Counted from the first letter of the stretch, positions 15,498 to 22,826 are shown. The stretch is DNA of 37,893 nt from an uncultured bacterium (GCA_900551675.1 URXH01000006.1:1-37893), one strand, 5' to 3'. The notes: a model not told the origin generated them from the letters alone. Made by a program: numbers and translations.

Positions 15498-16448
15498 ATG
15501 ACGGTGTTAGAGGTTAAAAATCTTAATCTGGGGTTTAATTGCGAATGCGGTTTCCGGCAGGCTCTGTTTGATATGTCTTTTTCTCTTGAAAATGGCAAAA
15601 TGCATGCGCTTGTCGGAGAATCAGGGTGTGGAAAATCAATCAGTGCAATGAGTATTTTACAATTGCTGCCAAAAAATGCTGAAATTACCGGAGGAGAAAT
15701 TATTTTTAAAGGAAAAAATCTTCTTAAGGCTTCCAAAAAAGATTTACAGCATATAAGAGGCGCAGAAATAGCTCTTATCCCGCAGGATCCTATGACTTCT
15801 TTAAACCCTTTGTATACCGTTGGAGATCAACTTCTTGAGGTTATAAAAATTCATCAGGGATTAAGAGGAAGGGAAGCATTTAACAAAGCAGTGGAAGCAT
15901 TGGAAGCAGTTCAAATTCCGTGTGCCGAAGAAAGAATGAAAGCTTACCCGCATGAGTTTTCAGGCGGTATGAAACAGAGAGCTATAATAGCTATGGCATT
16001 AGCGTGTCAGGCAGAAATTTTGATAGCTGATGAACCAACTACCGCGCTTGACGTAACGATTCAGGCACAGATTATGAATTTATTAAAGGAAATTCAAACA
16101 CAAACAAATATATCAGTTCTTTTAATTACTCATGATCTGGCACTTGTCGGCGAGAATTCAGATTATGTGTCTGTTATGTATGCAGGCCGAATAGTTGAAA
16201 CTGCACCTTCAAAAGAATTTTTTGAAAATCCTAAACACCCGTATTCTAATGCACTTTTAAAATCATTGCCGTCTAATCAAAATTCAAGGCTTGAGACTAT
16301 AAAAGGACAGCCTCCGACTATTATGCAGGATATAAACGGATGCCGCTTTCATCCGCGCTGCCCAAAGTGTATTGATATATGTTCTGAACAGATTCCATTG
16401 CTTGATAATGTAGGTATAAATCATTACTGTGCATGTTTTTGTAATTAG
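15498..16448 (+). CDS. Oligo/dipeptide ABC transporter ATP-binding protein (DppD/OppD-like)
   Basis: The 316-aa cytoplasmic ATPase energises peptide (or nickel) uptake. Walker A GESGCGKS, Q-loop IPQDPMTSLNPL, signature FSGGMKQR, Walker B ILIADEPTTALD and H-loop LITHDLAL are all intact. The C-terminal extension with GCRFHPRCPKCIDICSEQ is the oligopeptide-transporter ATPase tail, which in this family can hold an Fe-S cluster. No permease, binding protein or second ATPase is adjacent, so it must work with partners encoded elsewhere. I prefer ATG 15498 (MTVLEVKNLNL) over ATG 15480; both have poor ribosome sites. Confidence 0.9.
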   Translation: MTVLEVKNLNLGFNCECGFRQALFDMSFSLENGKMHALVGESGCGKSISAMSILQLLPKNAEITGGEIIFKGKNLLKASKKDLQHIRGAEIALIPQDPMTSLNPLYTVGDQLLEVIKIHQGLRGREAFNKAVEALEAVQIPCAEERMKAYPHEFSGGMKQRAIIAMALACQAEILIADEPTTALDVTIQAQIMNLLKEIQTQTNISVLLITHDLALVGENSDYVSVMYAGRIVETAPSKEFFENPKHPYSNALLKSLPSNQNSRLETIKGQPPTIMQDINGCRFHPRCPKCIDICSEQIPLLDNVGINHYCACFCN

Positions 16449-16451
16449 AAT

Positions 16452-16496
16452 AAAAAATTCTCCGCCGGAAATTGGATTTTTATCAGACGGAGAATA
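16452..16496 (-). terminator. Intrinsic terminator of the lpx/fabZ operon
   Basis: ATTCTCCG (16457-16464) pairs with CGGAGAAT (16488-16495). On the minus strand the stem ends in a T6 tract, 18 bases after the fabZ stop. It may also block the convergent ABC ATPase transcript. Confidence 0.65.
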
Positions 16497-16513
16497 AATA
16501 TATTTGTTAAATA

Positions 16514-16966
16514 CTATTTTAAAGCAAAAGTCATATCTGCTTCTACACAAATTTTTCCATCAACTTTGCCGATACCATGAGCCTTGCAGACAGGTCCTTT
16601 AACTTTTGTAAGTTCTACTTCCATTTCAAATCTATCGCCCGGTCTTACAATATTTTTAAATCTTACGCCGTCAACTCCTGCATAAAGAGTTAATTTCCCT
16701 TTAAATTCAGGCATTGTCATTAATATAGGGGCTGAACACTGTGCCATCGCTTCTAATTGTAATACTCCAGGCATAATAGGATTGTTAGGGAAGTGGCCCT
16801 GGAAAAATTCTTCATTCATTGTTAAATTTTTGTACCCTTTGGCACTTTTTCCGGGAATACATTCTGTAATTCTGTCTACAAGTAAAAATGGATATCTGTG
16901 AGGAATCATTTTCATGATATCCATAATGTCAAAACTTAATGCCTCTGTTTTAGTTTCTTCTGTCAT
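16514..16966 (-). CDS. fabZ: 3-hydroxyacyl-ACP dehydratase
   Basis: The 150-aa hot-dog-fold enzyme removes water from 3-hydroxyacyl-ACP in fatty-acid elongation. It shares the hydroxymyristoyl-ACP substrate with lipid A synthesis, which explains its place after lpxC. Motifs: PHRYPFLLVDRI, the catalytic His in GHFPNNPIMPGV and the catalytic Glu in LQLEAMAQ. GGAG lies 6 bases before the ATG. It is the last gene of the cluster; lpxA, which usually follows fabZ, is not here, and a terminator comes next. Confidence 0.95.
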   Translation of the reverse strand: MTEETKTEALSFDIMDIMKMIPHRYPFLLVDRITECIPGKSAKGYKNLTMNEEFFQGHFPNNPIMPGVLQLEAMAQCSAPILMTMPEFKGKLTLYAGVDGVRFKNIVRPGDRFEMEVELTKVKGPVCKAHGIGKVDGKICVEADMTFALK

Positions 16967-17024
16967 ATTTTTCTCCTTATTTTTCGTTCTTCTGTCATCT
17001 TAAATTTATTTCAGGGTTATCCAC

Positions 17025-17062
17025 CCACCCCTGTACTGCCCATCCCCTCAATGGAGGGGAAA
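17025..17062. repeat. Short REP-like hairpin between lpxC and fabZ
   Basis: CCCCTC-AATG-GAGGGG (about 17044-17059) is preceded by ACCCACCCCTG. It resembles the GC-rich units of the 8557-8838 cluster and lies in the 117-bp gap, the only large gap in the operon. Confidence 0.4.
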
Positions 17063-17083
17063 TTTTGCAATTGTTTTAGAATT

Positions 17084-17902
17084 TTATTTACATTCTATTA
17101 ATTTATCTTTTAACATTTTGGCTGTTTTTATTTGAACAGCATGACCAGCTTCTTTAGCTAAAATCTGGCATTTTAGATTAAGCGGGTTTATGCCTGTTAA
17201 GTATAAATCACCTATAAGATCAAGTATTTTATGTTTTATCGGTTCATTTTCAGAACGCAGTTCTGATGTGTAACCGTTATCTTGAAGCCCGAGAGTATTT
17301 TCAATTGTTACTCCCTGTGCAAAACCCAGCATCTGAAATTTTTTCAAATCCCTGTAAAATCCGAAAGTTCTTGCTTCAATAATTTCCTGTTTGTTTTTCG
17401 GATTGTATGCACACCAGCGTCTTGTTAAATCAGGATGATCATAATTTACAGCATAGGAAATATAAAGCTCATCTGACGGCAGAATTATAAGACTTGTTTT
17501 TCCGTTCAGATAATATACGGGTTCAGATACTGTATAGTGTTTTGGTTTTTGGAAAATATGTTTTTCAATACCCGCTTTTTCAAAAAGCTCTACCCATTTT
17601 TTAGAACTTCCGTCTAATGCGGGAACTTCCATCTCATCCATACATATATCAACACTGTCTATTCCGCAGAATGCAAGAGCAGATGTTAAATGTTCTGTCA
17701 GCATTGCTTTTGTTTTGCTGTTACCTAGAACAACGCAGTGATCTGTTGACAAAACATTTTCCACACATGCCTCAAACGGTTCCGCGCCTTTTATAAAATA
17801 TCTGATTTTACCTGTTTTAGAAGGGAAAAAGTTAACCGTACACGGCTTATTTTTCATAAGTCCGTTACCGGATATTGATATCTCTTTAAGAATTGTGGTC
17901 AT
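17084..17902 (-). CDS. lpxC: UDP-3-O-acyl-N-acetylglucosamine deacetylase
   Basis: The 272-aa zinc enzyme catalyses the committed step of lipid A synthesis. The zinc ligands are visible in TEHLTSAL (first His, with the catalytic Glu before it) and in HKILDLIGDL (His and Asp). The general-acid His is in AGHAVQIK. EARTFGFYRDL is also conserved. It is unfused (some diderms have LpxC-FabZ fusions). The start overlaps the lpxD 3' end by 17 bp, indicating coupling. Confidence 0.95.
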   Translation of the reverse strand: MTTILKEISISGNGLMKNKPCTVNFFPSKTGKIRYFIKGAEPFEACVENVLSTDHCVVLGNSKTKAMLTEHLTSALAFCGIDSVDICMDEMEVPALDGSSKKWVELFEKAGIEKHIFQKPKHYTVSEPVYYLNGKTSLIILPSDELYISYAVNYDHPDLTRRWCAYNPKNKQEIIEARTFGFYRDLKKFQMLGFAQGVTIENTLGLQDNGYTSELRSENEPIKHKILDLIGDLYLTGINPLNLKCQILAKEAGHAVQIKTAKMLKDKLIECK

Positions 17903-18989
17903 TATTTATATTGTCCTCAAACTCTTTTAACAACGGTTCATATTTGCGGAATTTTGCAAAGATTTCCTGCGCATCTTTCATTGTTTTTAATTGCTTAATG
18001 AAATCTTTTCTAGGCATCGCAGGAATTCCGACAACAATAGATTTTTCAGGGAATGATTTTGTAACGCCTGCTTTTGCAGTGATAATTGTGTCAGAACCGA
18101 TTTCAATATGATCCGCAAGACCTGCCTGACCTGCAATAACGACTCTATCACCGATTACACAGCTTCCTGCGATTCCAACCTGAGAAACAATCAAACACCC
18201 TTCTCCGATTTTACAATTGTGGCCTATCATAACCTGATCATCAATTTTTGTATTGTCGCCGATTGTTGTATTTTCAATTGTACCTCTGTCAATTGTTGTA
18301 TTTGCGCCTATTTCAACATTGTTGCCTATTACAACGGCTCCGATTGACGGGATTTTAAAGATAACCTGTTTTTTGTTTGCTTCTTTAATTTCTCCATCTT
18401 TTCTTGCCTGCTCAATGTTATCGGGATTTTCTGTTACAAAGCTGAAACCATCAGCACCTAAAGATACTCCGTGGTGTAATATTACATCATCTCCTACCTG
18501 TACTCTGTCTCCGATATTTACGCCGGCATGGAAGAAGCAGTTTTTCCCGACTTTTACACTTCCGCCGATATATGAATTAGCTGCAATTTTTGTGTTATCA
18601 CCGATTACTGCGTCGTGAGAGATAACTACATTGGGGCCTATTTCAACGTTTTCGCCTAATTTTGCTGTTTCATCAACGACAGCACTCGGATGAACTCCTT
18701 TGTATACTCTTGGAGCTGTATAGAAAAGATTCAAAAGTTTCATCATTGCAAGTCTGGGGCGTTCAACTTCAATTGTTGAAAGTCCGTCAATCTGAACTCC
18801 CAGAGGTACAAGTGCACATTTAGCTTTTGATTTTGCAAGATTTGCAATTTCTTCTTCGCCCAGAGCAAGTGCAAGAGTGTTTTCATCTGACAGCATAGGC
18901 GGTGCAATATGTGTGATTTTTACATCTTCTGCTTTGGTCAGCATACCGCCTGTTATTTGTGTAATTTCTTCCAATGTAAAGGTTTTCAT
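17886..18989 (-). CDS. lpxD: UDP-3-O-acylglucosamine N-acyltransferase
   Basis: The 367-aa trimeric acyltransferase adds the second hydroxyacyl chain to UDP-3-O-acyl-glucosamine. Residues 1-100 form the uridine-binding domain; 100-330 are left-handed beta-helix hexapeptide repeats (for example IGPNVVISHDAVIGDNTKI). The catalytic His is in MIGHNCKIG, and LGADGFSFV is the family's loop. The C-terminal helix ends in a charged tail. ATG 18989 overlaps the stop of the upstream gene by 4 bases (ATGA), and GGAG is provided by that gene's last codons. Confidence 0.94.
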   Translation of the reverse strand: MKTFTLEEITQITGGMLTKAEDVKITHIAPPMLSDENTLALALGEEEIANLAKSKAKCALVPLGVQIDGLSTIEVERPRLAMMKLLNLFYTAPRVYKGVHPSAVVDETAKLGENVEIGPNVVISHDAVIGDNTKIAANSYIGGSVKVGKNCFFHAGVNIGDRVQVGDDVILHHGVSLGADGFSFVTENPDNIEQARKDGEIKEANKKQVIFKIPSIGAVVIGNNVEIGANTTIDRGTIENTTIGDNTKIDDQVMIGHNCKIGEGCLIVSQVGIAGSCVIGDRVVIAGQAGLADHIEIGSDTIITAKAGVTKSFPEKSIVVGIPAMPRKDFIKQLKTMKDAQEIFAKFRKYEPLLKEFEDNINNDHNS

Positions 18990-19339
18990 ATATCTTCTCC
19001 TTTGTGTTGTATGATTTTATTCTTTTCATGAAGATTTGCAGCATCATTCCAAATTTTTAAAATATCATTGTGCATATCTTTCCAGTTCGGGTTATTTAAA
19101 ACTATCATAGATTTTAAATCTTCTTTTGTTAAGTCTTCCAGTTCTTTTTTTCTGATAATTGCATCTGAGAGCTCATCATATTTTTCGTAATATGCCAGTT
19201 TGTTTGTTGAAAATTCATTCTCATAAAGATTATTAATTTTGTTTTTTACCTCATGCATGTGCATCAGAAGATTTGAAGTTACGCCAATTATTAAATTTTT
19301 ATCCGGTTTATCAAATACTATATATACGTATGCGCTCAT
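18986..19339 (-). CDS. GIY-YIG domain protein with a degenerate active site
   Basis: The 117-aa protein aligns by eye with small UPF0213-like GIY-YIG proteins: YVYIV, then GVTSNL, LAYYEKYDE, DAIIRKKELE and LNNPNWKDM. Key residues differ. The usual LYIG reads LIIG (Tyr to Ile17), the conserved Arg of KKRxxEHK is His27, and the following His is Val31. Nuclease activity is therefore doubtful. AGGAGCAGGTT precedes the ATG. It sits between the heptose adenylyltransferase and lpxD and is coupled to lpxD by ATGA, so it belongs to the LPS transcript. It could be a DNA-binding remnant or a regulator. Confidence 0.75.
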   Translation of the reverse strand: MSAYVYIVFDKPDKNLIIGVTSNLLMHMHEVKNKINNLYENEFSTNKLAYYEKYDELSDAIIRKKELEDLTKEDLKSMIVLNNPNWKDMHNDILKIWNDAANLHEKNKIIQHKGEDI

Positions 19340-19364
19340 AACCTGCTCCTGTTTTTGCGGAAGT

Positions 19365-19829
19365 TTATGCCTGCTGCATTTTTTCGATTGTTTTTGTTGT
19401 GGATCTGTCCTGTAAAAACTCGATGAATTCGACTCTCGTTCCGTTCTTTTTCATAATATCGGCCTCCGGAAGCGTTTCCATAGTATAATCAGCACCTTTT
19501 GTATAAACATCAGGTTTCATTTCATCCAAGAGATCACGAGGACTATCTTCATCAAATAATACCACATAATCTACGCATCTCAAAGCGCTTAATATTTCCG
19601 CCCGGTCATTTTCATTATTTATCGGTCTGGACTGACCTTTTATGCTTTTGACTGACTTGTCGGAATTTAATAAAACTATAAGAAAATCCCCGAAAGATTT
19701 TGTTTTTTCAAGATATCTGACATGACCTGCATGCAAAATATCAAAGCATCCGTTTGTTGTTACCACAGTTTTGCCTGCGTGATGAATTACATCTATTAAG
19801 GCTCTAACATCTTCTCTTTTAACTAACAT
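19365..19829 (-). CDS. rfaE2: D-glycero-beta-D-manno-heptose 1-phosphate adenylyltransferase
   Basis: The 154-aa nucleotidyltransferase forms ADP-heptose, the donor for the inner core of LPS. TNGCFDILHAGHVRYL holds the HxGH motif; RPINNENDRAEIL and KGADYTMETLPEADI are typical of the HldE C-terminal domain; DRSTTKTIEKM closes the active site. It is the stand-alone form, so the kinase (RfaE1) must be elsewhere. AGGGAT precedes the ATG. It opens the LPS run (rfaE2, GIY-YIG, lpxD, lpxC, fabZ). Glycerol-3-phosphate cytidylyltransferase is a less likely alternative. Confidence 0.9.
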   Translation of the reverse strand: MLVKREDVRALIDVIHHAGKTVVTTNGCFDILHAGHVRYLEKTKSFGDFLIVLLNSDKSVKSIKGQSRPINNENDRAEILSALRCVDYVVLFDEDSPRDLLDEMKPDVYTKGADYTMETLPEADIMKKNGTRVEFIEFLQDRSTTKTIEKMQQA

Positions 19830-19901
19830 ATCCCTGTTTCCTTAAAACTTATTGTACCAAAAACAGGTTAGAAAGTCGCGTTGTTTTAACAAAAAGTAAT
19901 A

Positions 19902-20084
19902 TTAAACAGTTTCATCAAGAACTTTTCCAAGTACATCGCTGAAACGCTCCCCGAGTTTATATGTACCTTCTTTTAATTTTGGAGCTTGCTGTTCATAATA
20001 TTTTTTGAATTTAGCTTCGCGTATTTCTTTTATAATGTCATCATAAAGTGTTGGTATTCTGTCAAAATCTTTGGCAAGTTTCAT
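19902..20084 (-). CDS. Small charged protein (60 aa), unknown
   Basis: The product is a hydrophilic, mostly helical 60-aa protein starting MKLAKDFDRIPTLYDDII and ending LGKVLDETV, rich in Lys, Glu and Tyr. GGAG lies 7 bases before the ATG, which supports translation. It has no recognised domain, signal peptide or cysteine. It lies 72 bp ahead of rfaE2 on the same strand and downstream of two other very small genes, so it may be part of a run of short, lineage-specific genes. Confidence 0.6.
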   Translation of the reverse strand: MKLAKDFDRIPTLYDDIIKEIREAKFKKYYEQQAPKLKEGTYKLGERFSDVLGKVLDETV

Positions 20085-20159
20085 ATTAGTTTCTCCTTTT
20101 TGTATTAATAAAGAAAAAACATATTTAAAATTGCCTGAATGTTAAGTTTTTTTATGAAA

Positions 20160-20309
20160 TTATGCAATCTGGCAGGTTTGTTCAAGCATTTCATAGGTTG
20201 ATCTTGGTGTTTCAAACTCCTGAGAATTTACTTTGACTCCGTTTAGTTCTGCTGTTTCATATCTTATATCTTTTTCTTTTTTATCTGCTTGAGTCTGTTT
20301 ATTATTCAT
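20160..20309 (-). CDS. Small peptide (49 aa) with PRxT...QTxQIA C-terminus
   Basis: The peptide starts MNNKQTQADKKEKD and ends FETPRSTYEMLEQTCQIA. AAAGGT lies about 9 bases before the ATG. Its last 15 residues match the C-terminus of the next small frame upstream (20549-20684) at 9 positions: P, R, T, L, Q, T, Q, I, A, and both end exactly at QIA. The N-terminal part is lysine-rich and unlike. A variable leader with a conserved C-terminal end is what one sees in secreted or tagged peptide families, but no export motif or modification enzyme is visible nearby. The family is not one I know. Confidence 0.6.
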   Translation of the reverse strand: MNNKQTQADKKEKDIRYETAELNGVKVNSQEFETPRSTYEMLEQTCQIA

Positions 20310-20520
20310 GTAAATTTACCTTTCTCTGCTCCGGTAGAAACCTCCCCTTGCCGGAAGCCGTAATATCTATAATTTTTAAATATCCGTTAATCCGGGGTTA
20401 AATTATTAATTCTTCTCAACAAGATATCTTAAGTATATATATTATACATTAAAAAAAATTTTTTTATACAATCCCTTCGGCTAATATTTTAAAATAAATT
20501 AATATTTATTTTCGAAAAAT
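20310..20520. other. Intergenic stretch between the two small-peptide genes
   Basis: This is AT-rich with TATATATTATA-like runs (around 20436-20448) that could provide promoters for 20160-20309 on the minus strand, and a GCCGGAAG/CTCCGG segment near 20332-20357. No gene is seen. Confidence 0.35.
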
Positions 20521-20550
20521 AAAATAAGACCACTTTAGTGGTCTTATTTT
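20521..20550 (-). terminator. Intrinsic terminator of the upstream small-peptide gene
   Basis: A perfect 13-bp stem (20521-20533 with 20538-20550, core AAGACCAC/GTGGTCTT), loop TTTA. On the minus strand it is followed by ATTTTT. It includes part of the stop codon of 20549-20684. Confidence 0.8.
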
Positions 20551-20684
20551 ATGCAATTTGGAGAGTTTGATCCAAAAAATCTGCTGTAAGCCTTGGAATA
20601 TCAGTTTCTTTTTTAACTTTGCCCAATTTTTTTACTGCATCTTTTTGCACTTCTTGCTTTTTTTTTAGCTTCAATCTCTTTCAT
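20549..20684 (-). pseudogene. Small peptide gene, frame interrupted in an A9 tract (or slippage-expressed)
   Basis: ATG 20684 (GGGGGA about 8 bases upstream) opens MKEIEAKKK and then hits a run of nine A (20666-20658 on the minus strand). Without correction the frame stops after 23 residues. If the run is read as eight A, the frame continues to give 44 residues ending TDIPRLTADFLDQTLQIA, the same C-terminal pattern as the 49-aa peptide at 20160-20309, and stops exactly at the terminator. The conserved out-of-frame C-terminus shows the longer frame was selected. Explanations: recent frameshift, sequencing error in a homopolymer, or transcriptional slippage on A9. Confidence 0.65.
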
Positions 20685-20772
20685 AATAATATATCCCCCA
20701 ATTTTTCCCTCTATTATATAAAAAATTTATGTAAGGGAAAATTGCGTGAAAAGGCTATGTTATTAAGAAATG

Positions 20773-21006
20773 TTAAATATTCGTTGAAAGCTTTCGCTCT
20801 CCTGTTTTTGCCGCAGGATTTACAAACCCTTTTAGGAATTTGGGTATTTTTCTACAGGCTCTCGGCAATTTTTGAGTAGTATCATTGTATCCTGAATTCA
20901 GCCTGTCTTTAATTAATATTCCTGCTCTTTCAGCAGAAGGCGATTCAATAACTGTTCCCGGCCAGCCATTTGACAGCGGGGTAATTGTTAATTTTGCTAT
21001 TTTCAT
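20773..21006 (-). CDS. Small basic protein (77 aa) coupled to asd
   Basis: The ATG lies one base after the asd stop (TAATATG), with GGAG 11 bases upstream inside asd. The product starts MKIAKLTITPLSNGWPGTVIE, contains SAERAGILIKDRLNSGYND and ends in a Lys/Arg-rich tail (KLPRACRKIPKFLKGF...). No family is recognised, and it has no signal peptide or membrane span. Coupling to asd and a plausible amino-acid composition favour a real gene. Confidence 0.5.
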   Translation of the reverse strand: MKIAKLTITPLSNGWPGTVIESPSAERAGILIKDRLNSGYNDTTQKLPRACRKIPKFLKGFVNPAAKTGERKLSTNI

Positions 21007-21007
21007 A

Positions 21008-22024
21008 TTAGTACAACTCCATTTCTATAAGTTTTTTACATATTCTGACTGTATTAAGTGCAGCGCCGATTCTTAAATTATCAGCAACGCACCATAGTGA
21101 AATTCCGTTTTTGAACGCGAGATTTTTCCTTATACGACCTACAAACACAGGATCAACACCTGACGCGTCATAAGTTGTAGGATATTCAAAGTTATCGGTG
21201 TTGTCAATAACTTTTACGCCGAATGAATTTTTCAGAATCTCCCGCACCTCATCAGGGGTAATTTCGTTTTCAAATTCAATATCAACAGCTTCCGAATGTC
21301 CGTTATAGACAGGAACCCTTGCAGCCGTACACGAAATCGGCAAATCAGCGGGAAGATGAAGAATTTTTTTTGTTTCGTTAACTACTTTCATTTCTTCTTT
21401 TGTGTAGCCGTTTTCACAAAAAACATCAATCTGCGGAATTACATTAAAAGCAATCGGCTTTTTAAAGCATTTGTTTTCAAAATTTTTACCTGCTAGGCGG
21501 GCTTTTGTGTTATCCGTAAGCTCGTTGATTGCGGCAAGTCCTGCTCCTGAAACTGCCTGATATGTTGAAACAATAAGCCTTTTCATCGGATTTTTGTCAA
21601 TTAAAGGTTTTAAGACAAGCATTAATTGAGATGTAGAGCAGTTAGGATTTGCAATAATTCCTTTATGCCGCCTTAAATCCTCATCGTTAACATAAGCTAT
21701 AACAAGCGGAACATCAGTCTCCATTCTGAAAGCTGATGAATTATCAATTAATACTGCGCCTCTTTTCACAATTTCAGGTGCAAAGAGTTTAGAAGTAGAT
21801 GCACCTGCTGATGCAAGAACTATATTAACACCGTCAAAGCTTTCAGGTTTTGCTTCTTCAACGGTGTATGTTTTTCCTTGAAATTCAAGCTTTGTACCTG
21901 CGGAGCGTGCGCTTGACAGGAATTTAATTTTGTTGAATTCGATTTTCAATTCGTCAACTATTTTAGTAATTTCTCTGCCAACAACTCCTGTTGCGCCTAA
22001 AATTGCAATGTTTGGTTTTGTCAT
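21008..22024 (-). CDS. asd: Aspartate-semialdehyde dehydrogenase
   Basis: The 338-aa NADPH-dependent enzyme reduces aspartyl phosphate to aspartate semialdehyde, the branch point to lysine/diaminopimelate, threonine and methionine. The N-terminus has the dinucleotide motif ILGATGVVGREI. The active-site Cys is in NPNCSTSQ (near residue 128), and the catalytic His/Arg region is AARVPVYNGHSEAV. The length is normal. GGGAG precedes the ATG by about 7 bases. It and dapB lie on the same strand but are separated by a 1.2-kb regulator cassette of the HTH type. Confidence 0.95.
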   Translation of the reverse strand: MTKPNIAILGATGVVGREITKIVDELKIEFNKIKFLSSARSAGTKLEFQGKTYTVEEAKPESFDGVNIVLASAGASTSKLFAPEIVKRGAVLIDNSSAFRMETDVPLVIAYVNDEDLRRHKGIIANPNCSTSQLMLVLKPLIDKNPMKRLIVSTYQAVSGAGLAAINELTDNTKARLAGKNFENKCFKKPIAFNVIPQIDVFCENGYTKEEMKVVNETKKILHLPADLPISCTAARVPVYNGHSEAVDIEFENEITPDEVREILKNSFGVKVIDNTDNFEYPTTYDASGVDPVFVGRIRKNLAFKNGISLWCVADNLRIGAALNTVRICKKLIEMELY

Positions 22025-22334
22025 TTTCCACTCCCTGTTTTGTATTAAGTTAGCTGTAGGTTGGGCATTCTGTCTAACGTCATGATTATTGGGGTAGAAA
22101 CCCCAACCTACTCATTAATTTGTAATTAACAATATTCATGGCTGAAAACCCTAACGTCGTTGTTTTTTTAGATTAAACCATAAATACAATAAGGCGTTAA
22201 GTTTATGTAAAGAAATTTAACTACCACAAGTTTTCTTTATCTGTTTCAAGTGGCAGGGGGGGGATGAGTATAAATGTTCCCATCCTACTATAAATATCTA
22301 TTTTTGAATTATAGTCGTATTTGACAAAAATGTT
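22025..22334. repeat. Intergenic stretch with a REP palindrome and a 35-bp direct repeat copy
   Basis: GTAGGTTGGG (22056-22065) is mirrored by CCCAACCTAC (22102-22111), with an inner GGGGT-AGAA-ACCCC hairpin (22091-22104). 22295-22329 is copy A of a 35-bp repeat whose copy B (22773-22807) covers the start of the HTH gene at 22573-22779. No gene was found here; a run of eight G occurs near 22256-22263. Confidence 0.6.
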
Positions 22335-22553
22335 TTACTTAAAATTTAGTAAGTTTTCAATGTCAGTATCTAAAAATTGAGCCAATTCTAAAATTTTGCC
22401 CAATGACATATTAGCTTTACCTAATTCAATACTTGATAGATAATGCACCGAAACATTCATTTTTTCAGCGAGCATTTCTCTTGTCAAATCCTTTTTTACT
22501 CTTTCAATTTTGACATTTTTTCCAAATTTTTTAAGTAAATCATCCTTATTCAT
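22335..22553 (-). CDS. XRE-family HTH regulator (72 aa)
   Basis: The product is a single Cro/CI-type helix-turn-helix domain: IERVKKDLTREMLAEKMNVSVHYLSSIELGKANMSLGKILELAQFLD. Scaffold helices and the recognition helix (VSVHYLSSIELG) are all present, and nothing else is. Such short XRE proteins regulate phage, plasmid and toxin-antitoxin loci, or act on their own promoters. It lies 19 bp downstream of a second HTH-like gene on the same strand. No clear terminator follows. Confidence 0.85.
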   Translation of the reverse strand: MNKDDLLKKFGKNVKIERVKKDLTREMLAEKMNVSVHYLSSIELGKANMSLGKILELAQFLDTDIENLLNFK

Positions 22554-22572
22554 AATTTATAAAAAACATTTA

Positions 22573-22779
22573 TTATTGTTCAACAAATTTTATTTTATAC
22601 CCTAAAATACCTGCAATAATTTTACATTCTGTAAATGAAATGGTATCTCTGTTTAATTTACTATATAACTTTGCAGGAGTATAATTTTTACCGGTTGTTT
22701 TACTCATTAATTCTGCCAGTTCAATCATAGAAACATTACGAGCTGTCATAAATATTTTAATTTGCCTTTTTATATCCAT
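22573..22779 (-). CDS. Small HTH-like protein (68 aa)
   Basis: The product MDIKRQIKIFMTARNVSMIELAELM... followed by YTPAKLYSKLNRDTISFTECKIIAGILGYKI has the helix pattern of small phage-repressor HTH proteins. The motif is LAELMSKTTGKNYTPAKLYSKLNRD, with an insertion in the turn. A minus-strand TATAAT (22792-22787) lies 8 bases before the ATG, so the message could be nearly leaderless. The start codon lies in copy B of the 35-bp direct repeat. It is probably co-transcribed with 22335-22553. Confidence 0.7.
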   Translation of the reverse strand: MDIKRQIKIFMTARNVSMIELAELMSKTTGKNYTPAKLYSKLNRDTISFTECKIIAGILGYKIKFVEQ

Positions 22780-22807
22780 TTTTAAATTATAGTCTTATTT
22801 GACAAAA
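22773..22807. repeat. Copy B of a 35-bp direct repeat
   Basis: It matches 22295-22329 at 32 of 35 positions. Shared core AATTATAGTC and TATTTGACAAAA. It contains the -35 (TTGACA) of the plus-strand promoter, the -10 of the minus-strand one, and the start codon of the 68-aa HTH gene. In copy A the corresponding start reads ATA. Confidence 0.8.
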
Positions 22808-22826
22808 TTATGATATTTTGTATAAT
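22799..22826 (+). promoter_or_regulatory. Consensus sigma-70 promoter
   Basis: TTGACA (22799-22804), 16-bp spacer, TATAAT (22821-22826). Both hexamers are perfect, the best promoter in the window, and it drives the gene at 22891. Confidence 0.8.

Noticed and set aside
19902..21006. RiPP (modified peptide) cluster
   Set aside because: Two peptides with a common C-terminus are suggestive, but no modification enzyme, leader peptidase or dedicated transporter is nearby; the ABC ATPase at 15498 is of the peptide-uptake type.
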